Assembly (NCBI RefSeq): GCF_004364245.1
Contig: NZ_SOAV01000001.1
Location: forward strand, 310,001 to 374,000
DNA length: 64,000 nt
Direction of reading: 5' to 3'
DNA from: Streptomyces sp. BK208
GTDB taxonomy: Bacteria > Actinomycetota > Actinomycetes > Streptomycetales > Streptomycetaceae
Part shown: in pieces, positions 58,148 through 64,000 of the stretch
Layout: the number at the start of each line of letters is the position of its first letter
Numbering within the stretch: the stretch's first letter is position 1
Translations under genes and position numbers: made by a program
The notes under the pieces: generated by a model
The model's database searches: none
Seen by the model: the letters and a program-made list of their open reading frames with translations, nothing else
What the model was told of the DNA's origin: nothing

Positions 58148-60280
58148 TCACGCACGCCGCCTGGACCGGACGAGCAGCACGCATCCGCCGGCGAAGAGCA
58201 CGCCGCCCACCGCCGCGGGCCACAGACCGAGGCCGGAACCCGTCTCGGCGAGGCCGCCCTGTGCCTGGAGTTCCGGCGCCGGCCCGGCGTCGCCGCCGCT
58301 GCCGGTGCCTCCGGTGCTCCCGGTGTTCCCGGGTGCCGCCACGGCGCTGCTCACGGCGTCCGGGGCGGCGGACGGTGTGGTCGCGGCCCTGGGCTCGGCG
58401 CTCGCGGAGGCTCCGGCGCCCCGGCCCGCGGCCGGGGGCTTGGGCTCGTCGCCACCGGCGTGGGCGTCCTCACTACCGTCGTCCTGCCCGTCCTGCCCGT
58501 CCTGGCCGGTCTCCCGGCCGTCATTCCGACCGTCCTCGCCACCCGCGTTCTGCGTCTCGTCCTGGTGGTGGTCCCGGCCGGGAGCGTTCCCGTCGTCCTT
58601 GCCGCCCGCTTCGTCCTGGCCGTCCTGTCCGCCCTGCCCGGCGTCCGCGGGCGCGGTGGCGGTGGCGGTGGCGGTCTGCTCGGCCGGCGGCTCGGCACTC
58701 TGGCCGCCGTCGTCACCGGGCTCTTCCCCGCCCTCGCCCGGGTCGGTCGCCGGTGGCGTGTCCGGGCCGCACTCCCGGCCGGAGTTGATGCACTCGACCA
58801 TCTCGCGCATCAGGTCCTCGTCGAAGACGTTGATGAAGTCGCTGTGGTCGGTGACCGGCTTGTGCAGCTGCTCGGGGAAGGAGTCCACGGCGAACAGCGG
58901 AGCGGTCCTGCCCCCGTCGCCGAGGCTGGGCGCGGCCACGTCGTACACGACGCGCTGCACCAGGCGCGGGACGGGCACGAAGCCCTCGGGGCAGCTGCCG
59001 TCGGCGGCGGCGAAGGCCATGTGGGTGCGGTGGTTGGCACTGTCGATGTTGCGGCCGTCCCAGCAGCTCTGGAAGGTGAAGGTGCGCACCACGTCACTCC
59101 CCGAGGGGCAGAGCGGGTACTTGTCCTTGAGCTGCCGGTCCTCGAAACCGGTGCAGCTCCAGGAGGCGTTCGCGTTGGTGTTGCCGTTGACGAACGCCTT
59201 CGCGTCGCCGGTGATGATGCGCAGCAGCCGCGGCATCTCCGTGACCTTGCCGCGCTCGTTGCCCTGGAACGTCAGCGTCACCTCGGCCGGCGTGACGATC
59301 TCACCCGCGTTGCCCTCGATGCCTCCGCCCGGCGACTGGGCGTCCTGTTCGGCGGTGCCGTTCTGGAGCCGCAACACGGGCCAGTAGTACGAGGACTTGT
59401 CGCCCTGGTCCGCACAGCTGGTCCCGGCGGCGGCCAGGTCCTCGTCGCTGGAGAAGGCGTTGCTGTCCTGGTTGCCGACGTAGTCGTGGAAGTGGTGGGC
59501 GCCGTTGCTCACGCCCGGGGCCGCGATCAGGTTGTCCGAGTTGAACAGACCATCGGCGTTGACCCCGCAGCTGGTGGCGAAGGAGCCGGTCGAGGCCTGC
59601 TTCTGGCGGGCTGCCCGCGCGGTGTTCGGCTGGACCGACTCGATGTCGGCGTAGTCCGCCGCCACGGGGCCGTTGCCCGCCTGTCCGCCGTTGCCGGGCT
59701 GCTGCTCGCCGCCGGACTCGCCGTCCTCGCCCTCCTGCTGCCCCTGTTCCGGTGCCGCTGTCCCTCCCTGCCCCCCGCCCCGCTGGTCCGGGCTGCCGCT
59801 GCCCGTGTCCGCCGACGCGATCTCGGTGCGGCGCAGGGTGCACTCGGCCAGGGTGTCCAGGCCCTCGGGGCGGTCACCGGCCTTGTCGATGGCGGCGGCG
59901 ATGCGCTCGATCGTCGCCGCGCGCTCCTTCTTCAGCGGGTCGAGGACCGCGCCCTCGTCGAGGGTGCCGTCGTCCGCGGTGCGGGCGGCTTCCTGGAGCG
60001 TGCGGTAGGCGGTGGCGACCTGTTCGTCGAGGTGGGCGAGTTCGGTGTCGACCTCGGGCCTGGCCTGCTCCGGGACGGCCGTGAGCCGTTCGGCCGGGTC
60101 GGGGCAGTCGACGGTGGCCGCGACTCCGGAACTGCCCAGGGGTACGGCGGCGTTGCCGGACTCGGTCGCGGAGGCGAAGACGTTCACGGCCACCAGACCG
60201 CCGCCCCCCAGTATCAGCGCCACCGCTCCGAAGGTCGCGCGTCGCGCCCCGGTCGGGCGTCTGCGCCTGTTGTGTCCCAA
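58148..60280 (-). CDS. DUF1996 cell-wall-anchored protein with LAETG sorting signal
   Basis: Surface protein of 710 aa. TTG 60280 is used because AGGAG precedes it at about 8 nt. A signal anchor near residues 15-38 leads to a mature region with a long Gly/Gln linker, then the DUF1996 domain (about 210-500: NGAHHFHDYVGNQDSNAFSS, YYWPVLRL, SCWDGRNIDSANHRTHMAF). A Gly/Ala/Asp-rich stalk (about 500-660) precedes the sorting motif LAETG (677-681), a hydrophobic helix and an Arg tail, as used by Streptomyces class E sortases. DUF1996 is of unknown function, often in fungi and actinobacteria. Confidence 0.9.
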   Translation of the reverse strand: MGHNRRRRPTGARRATFGAVALILGGGGLVAVNVFASATESGNAAVPLGSSGVAATVDCPDPAERLTAVPEQARPEVDTELAHLDEQVATAYRTLQEAARTADDGTLDEGAVLDPLKKERAATIERIAAAIDKAGDRPEGLDTLAECTLRRTEIASADTGSGSPDQRGGGQGGTAAPEQGQQEGEDGESGGEQQPGNGGQAGNGPVAADYADIESVQPNTARAARQKQASTGSFATSCGVNADGLFNSDNLIAAPGVSNGAHHFHDYVGNQDSNAFSSDEDLAAAGTSCADQGDKSSYYWPVLRLQNGTAEQDAQSPGGGIEGNAGEIVTPAEVTLTFQGNERGKVTEMPRLLRIITGDAKAFVNGNTNANASWSCTGFEDRQLKDKYPLCPSGSDVVRTFTFQSCWDGRNIDSANHRTHMAFAAADGSCPEGFVPVPRLVQRVVYDVAAPSLGDGGRTAPLFAVDSFPEQLHKPVTDHSDFINVFDEDLMREMVECINSGRECGPDTPPATDPGEGGEEPGDDGGQSAEPPAEQTATATATAPADAGQGGQDGQDEAGGKDDGNAPGRDHHQDETQNAGGEDGRNDGRETGQDGQDGQDDGSEDAHAGGDEPKPPAAGRGAGASASAEPRAATTPSAAPDAVSSAVAAPGNTGSTGGTGSGGDAGPAPELQAQGGLAETGSGLGLWPAAVGGVLFAGGCVLLVRSRRRA

Positions 60281-60329
60281 GGCGTGCTCCTGTGTCGTGA
60301 CGGACGTCGTGACGGACTACGACGTGAAA

Positions 60330-60359
60330 GGCCCCCGGCTCCATACGGAACCGGGGGCC
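60330..60359 (-). terminator. Terminator after the alcohol dehydrogenase gene
   Basis: GGCCCCCGG/CCGGGGGCC stem with one mismatch and TCC/GGA above it, loop ATAC; on the minus strand TTTC follows. It ends the leftward dehydrogenase transcript before the DUF1996 gene promoter. Confidence 0.8.
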
Positions 60360-60401
60360 GGAGCGTTCAACCACCGCTGGAATTCTCAGCCTTCCCTCAC
60401 C

Positions 60402-61415
60402 TCACGGGCGCAGGACCAGCCGGATCGGGTCGCCCTCCTTCTTCTCCAGACGGGTGACCGCCTCGGCGGCCTCGCTCAGGGGCAGGACCCCGCTGACGGA
60501 CCCGGAGAAGTCCAGCCGTCCGCCCTGGATCAGCCGCAGGAGCTGCGGCAGGGCCACCGGCATGTCGGATCCGTAGTGGCCGAGGATGCGCTGCTGGAGG
60601 TAGCTGAAGCGGGTCCCGTCCGCGACGGTGAGCGGCTTGTCGGTCAGGCCCACCAGGACCAGCCGCCCCTTGGGGGCGAGGACGGAGACCGCCTGCTCCC
60701 GCACGGGCGGCACGCCCGCGAAGTCGAAGGCGGCGGCGAGACCGAGGCCGCCGGTCGCTTCCCGGACGGTCCGGCGCAGCTCCGGGTCGGCGGAGTCGAG
60801 GGCGAGGTCGGCGCCCGCGGCCAGGGCGCGTTCGCGTGCGACGGGGCTCGGGTCGACGGCGACGACGGGACAGGCGCCGATCGCCCGGAGGAGTTGCACG
60901 GCGTGGACGCCGAGGCCGCCGACGCCCCACACGCCGACCGCCTCGGCGGGCCGGACCGCGCCGCTCTCGGTGATCGCGCCCCAGGGGGTGGACACGGCGT
61001 CCGGGATGATCGCGCCCTGCTCGAACGGGATGGCGTCGGGCAGCGGGGTCATGGCGTCGGCGTCGGAGAGGGCGTACTCGGCCCAGCCGCCGTCGTAGTC
61101 GACGCCGCGGGTGTGGACGACGCCGTCGCGCGTCTCGCCGGCATGGAGCACGACCCGCTGCCCGGGGGACCAGGCGGTGACCCCTTCGCCAATCTCGGCG
61201 ACGGTGCCGGAGACCTCGTGGCCCAGGGTGACGGTGTCCCCCTGGAGGAGCAGCGGGGTGAGGGTGCCGTCGATGAGGTGCACGTCGGACAGGCACACGC
61301 CGGCCGCTTCGACCTTGACCAGCACCTCCCCCGGGCCCGGCTGCGGGCGGGGCACTTCTTCGAGTCGCAGGGTGCGGCTCGGGACGTGCAGGCGGGCGGC
61401 GAGCATCTGCGCCAT
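60402..61415 (-). CDS. Zinc-dependent alcohol dehydrogenase-like oxidoreductase (MDR)
   Basis: Medium-chain dehydrogenase of 337 aa. The catalytic zinc site is visible as GVCLSDVHL (Cys41) and GHEVSG (His66, Glu67); the NAD(P) fold has VGVWGVGGLGVHAVQLLRA with later LVLVGL. The four-Cys structural zinc loop seen in liver-type ADH is missing (HAGETRDGVVHTRG), as in many bacterial MDR proteins. ATG 61415. It diverges from a TetR gene across 113 bp that hold a repeated box, so that repressor probably governs it. Confidence 0.9.
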   Translation of the reverse strand: MAQMLAARLHVPSRTLRLEEVPRPQPGPGEVLVKVEAAGVCLSDVHLIDGTLTPLLLQGDTVTLGHEVSGTVAEIGEGVTAWSPGQRVVLHAGETRDGVVHTRGVDYDGGWAEYALSDADAMTPLPDAIPFEQGAIIPDAVSTPWGAITESGAVRPAEAVGVWGVGGLGVHAVQLLRAIGACPVVAVDPSPVARERALAAGADLALDSADPELRRTVREATGGLGLAAAFDFAGVPPVREQAVSVLAPKGRLVLVGLTDKPLTVADGTRFSYLQQRILGHYGSDMPVALPQLLRLIQGGRLDFSGSVSGVLPLSEAAEAVTRLEKKEGDPIRLVLRP

Positions 61416-61474
61416 GACAGGACCTCCTCGGTGCGGTGGCGACCCCGGGCGGTCCCCAGCGGTCCATCGCAGGT

Positions 61475-61517
61475 CGACTTGCTTTGACCGTACACCCAAC
61501 ACAGGACGACTTGCTTT
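61475..61517. promoter_or_regulatory. Direct repeats between the dehydrogenase and tetR genes
   Basis: CGACTTGCTTT occurs at 61475-61485 and 61507-61517, 32 bp apart (three helical turns). The second copy is 12 bp before the TetR start. Both are preceded by AGG and one base. Likely sites for the TetR protein or paired promoter elements. Confidence 0.55.
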
Positions 61518-61528
61518 ACGCTGGCCGG

Positions 61529-62143
61529 ATGAGCACTCCGGAATCCGCCGCCCCACCCCTGCGCCGCCGTGGGGAGCGGATGCGGCGGGCGGTGCTGGCC
61601 GCCGCCGTGGACCTGCTGTCCAGCCGAGGCCTGGCGGGGACGACGGTCGGCGCCGTGGCCAGGGCGGCCGGGGTGCACGAGACGTCCGTGTACCGGCGGT
61701 GGGGCACGCGCGAGAACCTGATCATGGACGCGCTGACCACCGAGCTGGACGCGGCGCTGCCGGTGCCGGACACCGGACGGGTCCGGGACGACCTGCTGGC
61801 GTTCTTCTCCGCGCTGGCCCGGCTGCTCGCCTCCCCGCAGGGGCGGGCGCTGCTGCGGCTGAGCGTCGAGCACGACGACACCCTGGAGGACCGGCGGGGT
61901 CCCTACTGGGGTGAGCGTCTCGGCCGTGCCGTGGTGATGGTCCGGCGGGGTGTCGAGCGGGGTGAGCTGGCCGCGGACACCGATCCCGGGCTGCTGATCG
62001 AGGCGGTGAGCGGTCCGCTGTTCGTCCGGGTGCTGCTCAGCGGGGCGCCGCTGGACGACGCACTCGTCCGGGGGCTGGTGGACCTGGCCCTCGGCGGGGC
62101 CCGTCCCGGTCCGGCGGTCCCGCCCGGCGCTCGGCCGCGGTGA
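61529..62143 (+). CDS. TetR-family regulator
   Basis: TetR regulator of 204 aa with a helix-turn-helix at about residues 40-60 (VGAVARAAGVHETSVYRRWG) and a C-terminal ligand domain of the TetR_C_11/16 type (RVRDDLLAFFSALARLLASP). ATG 61529 lies right after CGGATG-type sequence with no strong ribosome site. Divergent from the dehydrogenase gene, its likely target. Confidence 0.92.
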   Translation: MSTPESAAPPLRRRGERMRRAVLAAAVDLLSSRGLAGTTVGAVARAAGVHETSVYRRWGTRENLIMDALTTELDAALPVPDTGRVRDDLLAFFSALARLLASPQGRALLRLSVEHDDTLEDRRGPYWGERLGRAVVMVRRGVERGELAADTDPGLLIEAVSGPLFVRVLLSGAPLDDALVRGLVDLALGGARPGPAVPPGARPR

Positions 62144-62209
62144 GGTGGAGGCCCGGATCGTGGGAACCCGGCGCTCCGCGGGCGCGGGTGCGCCGAGGAC
62201 GGAGGAGCC

Positions 62210-63010
62210 ATGGACCGCAGCAGGCCGCTCGCCCTGGTCACCGGGGCGTCCAGCGGAATCGGGTACGAACTCGCCGCGCTGTTCGCGGAGCACGGCTACG
62301 ACCTCGTGGTGAACGCCGAGGACGAGCGGCTGGAGCACGCCGCCCAGCGGCTTCGGGAGACCGGCGCGGACGTACGGGCGGTGCGCGCCGACCTCAGGAG
62401 CTCCGAGGGCGTGGACCACCTGGTCGCCGCCCTGACCGGGCTCGCCGTGGACGTGGCGGCCCTCAACGCGGGCGTGGGGCGGGGTGGCGCCTTCGTCGAC
62501 ACCGATCCCGCGGACGACCAGTCCGTCATCGACCTCGACGTGACGTCGACCGTGCGGCTCACCAAGCCCCTGCTGCGGGGCATGGTGGCGCGCGGGGTCG
62601 GGCGGCTGATGTTCACGTCCTCGGTCGCGGCGACGATGCCGGGCTCCTTCCAGGCGGTGTACAACGCGTCGAAGTCGTTCGTCCAGTCCTTCGCGCAGGC
62701 GCTGCAGGAGGAGGTCCGGGACACCGGTGTCACCGTCACCTCCTTCATGCCGGGGCCGACGGAGACCGACTTCTTCCGGCGGGCCGGCATGGAGGACACC
62801 AAGGTCGGCACGATGCCGAAGGACGATCCCGCGCAGGTCGCCCGGCAGGCGTTCGACGCCGTCATGAAGGGCCGCGGGAAGCTGGTCACCGGCTCGGCGA
62901 AGACCAAGGCCCAGGGGGTGGCGGACAAGGTGCTGCCGGACCGCGTCAAGGCCGCCGTGCACCGCCGGATGGCCGAACCGGGGACAGCGCGGCACGACGA
63001 CGATCACTAG
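62210..63010 (+). CDS. Short-chain dehydrogenase/reductase
   Basis: Classical SDR of 266 aa: NAD(P) motif TGASSGIG (11-18), NAG in LNAGVGRGG (about 86-88), catalytic Ser138, Tyr151 and Lys155 (YNASK). The 40 last residues (from KGRGKLVTG) extend beyond the core. ATG 62210 follows GGAGG. It is 66 bp after the TetR gene on the same strand and may be co-transcribed. Substrate unknown. Confidence 0.93.
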   Translation: MDRSRPLALVTGASSGIGYELAALFAEHGYDLVVNAEDERLEHAAQRLRETGADVRAVRADLRSSEGVDHLVAALTGLAVDVAALNAGVGRGGAFVDTDPADDQSVIDLDVTSTVRLTKPLLRGMVARGVGRLMFTSSVAATMPGSFQAVYNASKSFVQSFAQALQEEVRDTGVTVTSFMPGPTETDFFRRAGMEDTKVGTMPKDDPAQVARQAFDAVMKGRGKLVTGSAKTKAQGVADKVLPDRVKAAVHRRMAEPGTARHDDDH

Positions 63011-63143
63011 CACTGCCGGCGGTGACCGTTCACCCGTCCCGCCCGCGTCCGGTCCGGAGCGGTACCCGAAGGGCCTCTTGTCGGCGGCTCACCGGCGGTG
63101 GAACGATACCCGGGCACCGGTTCACCGCACCGAAGGGACCGCC

Positions 63144-63797
63144 GTGACCCACGACCGGGAACGCCCGCGGCCCGCCGCCGCGTTCGACGCGCTGGGCGCC
63201 GAGTACGAGAAGGCGTTCGCCGGGTCGAGGACGCACCGCCGCTCACTGGAGTGGCTGCTGGCGCGGCTCGCGCCGGGCAGCCGGGTGCTGGACGTGGGCA
63301 GCGGCACGGGCCGTCCCACCGCCGAGACCCTGGTGAACGCCGGGCACGCGGTGCTGGGCGTCGACGTCTCCCCCGTCATGGTGGAGCTGGCCGCGCGGCA
63401 GGTGCCGGCCGCCACCTTCCGGTGCGCCGACGTCCGTGACGTGCCCCTGGAGGACGCCTCCTTCGACGCCGTCTGCGTGTACTTCTCACTGCTCCAGCTG
63501 GACCGGCGGGAGCAGCGGGACCTCGTGCGGCGTCTGGCGCGGTTGCCGAAGCCGGAGGGCTACCTGGTCCTGGCCACCGTGCCGCTCGACGTGGAGGACG
63601 TCGACGCCGTCTTCATGGGCCAGCCGGTGCGCGTCACCAGCTTCCCCGCGCAGGAGCTGGTCACCCTGGTCGAGGAGGCGGGCCTGGAGGTGCTGGCGCA
63701 GGAGGCGTCGATGTTCACCCCGGCCCATCCGGACGCCCGGCCCGAGCCGCACCTCTTCCTGCACTGCCGGCGTCCGGCGCAGCCCCGGATGGGGTAA
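63144..63797 (+). CDS. Class I SAM-dependent methyltransferase
   Basis: Methyltransferase of 217 aa with motif I VLDVGSGTGRPTAETL (SAM), motif II VLGVDVSPVMVELAA, and DVPLEDASFDAVCVYFSLLQL. No substrate-recognition domain beyond the core is visible. GTG 63144 follows AAGGGA. Single gene with the SDR before and a gvp-like gene behind. The substrate is unknown. Confidence 0.9.
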   Translation: MTHDRERPRPAAAFDALGAEYEKAFAGSRTHRRSLEWLLARLAPGSRVLDVGSGTGRPTAETLVNAGHAVLGVDVSPVMVELAARQVPAATFRCADVRDVPLEDASFDAVCVYFSLLQLDRREQRDLVRRLARLPKPEGYLVLATVPLDVEDVDAVFMGQPVRVTSFPAQELVTLVEEAGLEVLAQEASMFTPAHPDARPEPHLFLHCRRPAQPRMG

Positions 63798-63839
63798 CTG
63801 CGCACGCGCGGATCCGGGCCCGCGGTCAGAGTGGGCAGC

Positions 63840-64000
63840 ATGACAGAACCTGGCGAGCGACGGCGCCGCACCACTTCCACGGCCACGCGCGAGCGGGACG
63901 TGCGGGACGCCCGTGACGCCGCCCGGCACGCCGCCGACGCGCTGTCCGAGCTGATCCGGCACCGCCTGGAAGGGGTCTCCGCGGTGCGCCGGAGCGAGGA
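63840..64000 (+). CDS. gvpO: Gas vesicle protein GvpO-like (partial)
   Basis: The first 54 codons are seen before the window edge. After a basic start (MTEPGERRRRTTSTATRERD) comes RDAARHAADALSELIRHRLEGVSAVRRSEE, which resembles the conserved part of GvpO (helix, then EGVSxVxRxxDGW). If right, it opens a gas-vesicle gene cluster beyond the window, as in S. coelicolor. Only 43 bp separate it from the methyltransferase gene. Confidence 0.6.
   Translation, partial: MTEPGERRRRTTSTATRERDVRDARDAARHAADALSELIRHRLEGVSAVRRSE

Overview
The window is a high-GC actinobacterial chromosome segment, almost certainly from a Streptomyces. The evidence is the very strong G/C bias in third codon positions, frequent GTG and TTG starts, GTGA/ATGA stop-start couplings inside operons, a conservon (histidine-kinase-like protein, roadblock, DUF742, GTPase, P450), a SigB-type sigma factor locus with a Dps gene, and an SCO0607-type lipoprotein. 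From memory, the order Dps - partner switch - SigB - Ku - SCO0607-type lipoprotein - ABC-F - TerD - gas-vesicle gene resembles the SCO0590-0650 part of the S. coelicolor chromosome; this was not checked by alignment. I found no insertion sequences, integrases, CRISPR arrays, rRNA or tRNA genes.

Layout. 1-5.0 kb: a catabolic locus with an M20 peptidase (cut by the window edge), a cytosine-permease-type transporter and DUF1177 on the minus strand, facing IclR and PepE on the plus strand. 5.2-11.2 kb: a classical P450, then the conservon read leftward, whose P450 lacks the normal ExxR arginine. 11.3-15.7 kb: LysR/PhzF, a GH25 muramidase, an orphan FAD subunit of a molybdenum hydroxylase, and a flavodoxin-like reductase. 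15.8-20.4 kb: stress module with Dps, PRC-barrel protein, STAS protein, MEDS-kinase protein, SigB-family sigma factor and the end-joining protein Ku. 20.6-28.6 kb: FemX-like transferase, SGNH esterase, DUF488, coiled-coil protein, lipoprotein, histone-H1-like DNA-binding protein, DMT transporter and small proteins. 28.6-33.3 kb: GH65 disaccharide phosphorylase translationally coupled to phosphoketolase. 33.7-37.0 kb: persulfide-detoxification cluster under a CstR-type repressor with three visible operators. 37.0-39.4 kb: TetR with tandem operators and a DHA2 efflux pump. 39.4-47.4 kb: leftward LacI-headed operon with an FAD oxidoreductase, hydantoinase/oxoprolinase, HExxH protein, permease and a Tat-exported beta-propeller. 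47.5-50.7 kb: GNAT, an ABC-F ribosome-protection gene behind a short leader ORF and attenuator, and a small flavodoxin-like protein. 50.8-53.9 kb: cobalamin riboswitch and BtuFCD-type importer. 54.2-58.0 kb: BlaI/M56 pair divergent from terD, and a TPR protein. 58.1-61.4 kb: sortase-anchored DUF1996 protein and a zinc alcohol dehydrogenase. 61.5-64 kb: TetR, SDR, methyltransferase and the start of a gvpO-like gene.

How it works together. Much of the window consists of self-contained regulator-plus-target modules with recognisable operators (IclR, LysR, CstR, two TetR, LacI, BlaI) or RNA switches (cobalamin riboswitch, ABC-F leader). The general stress module has candidate SigB promoters in front of both the Dps gene and the sigma gene itself. 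Carbon metabolism is represented by GH65/phosphoketolase and by the LacI operon, and surface biology by the muramidase, FemX, DUF1996 and lipoproteins. Functions were read from motifs and family knowledge only; no searches were run.
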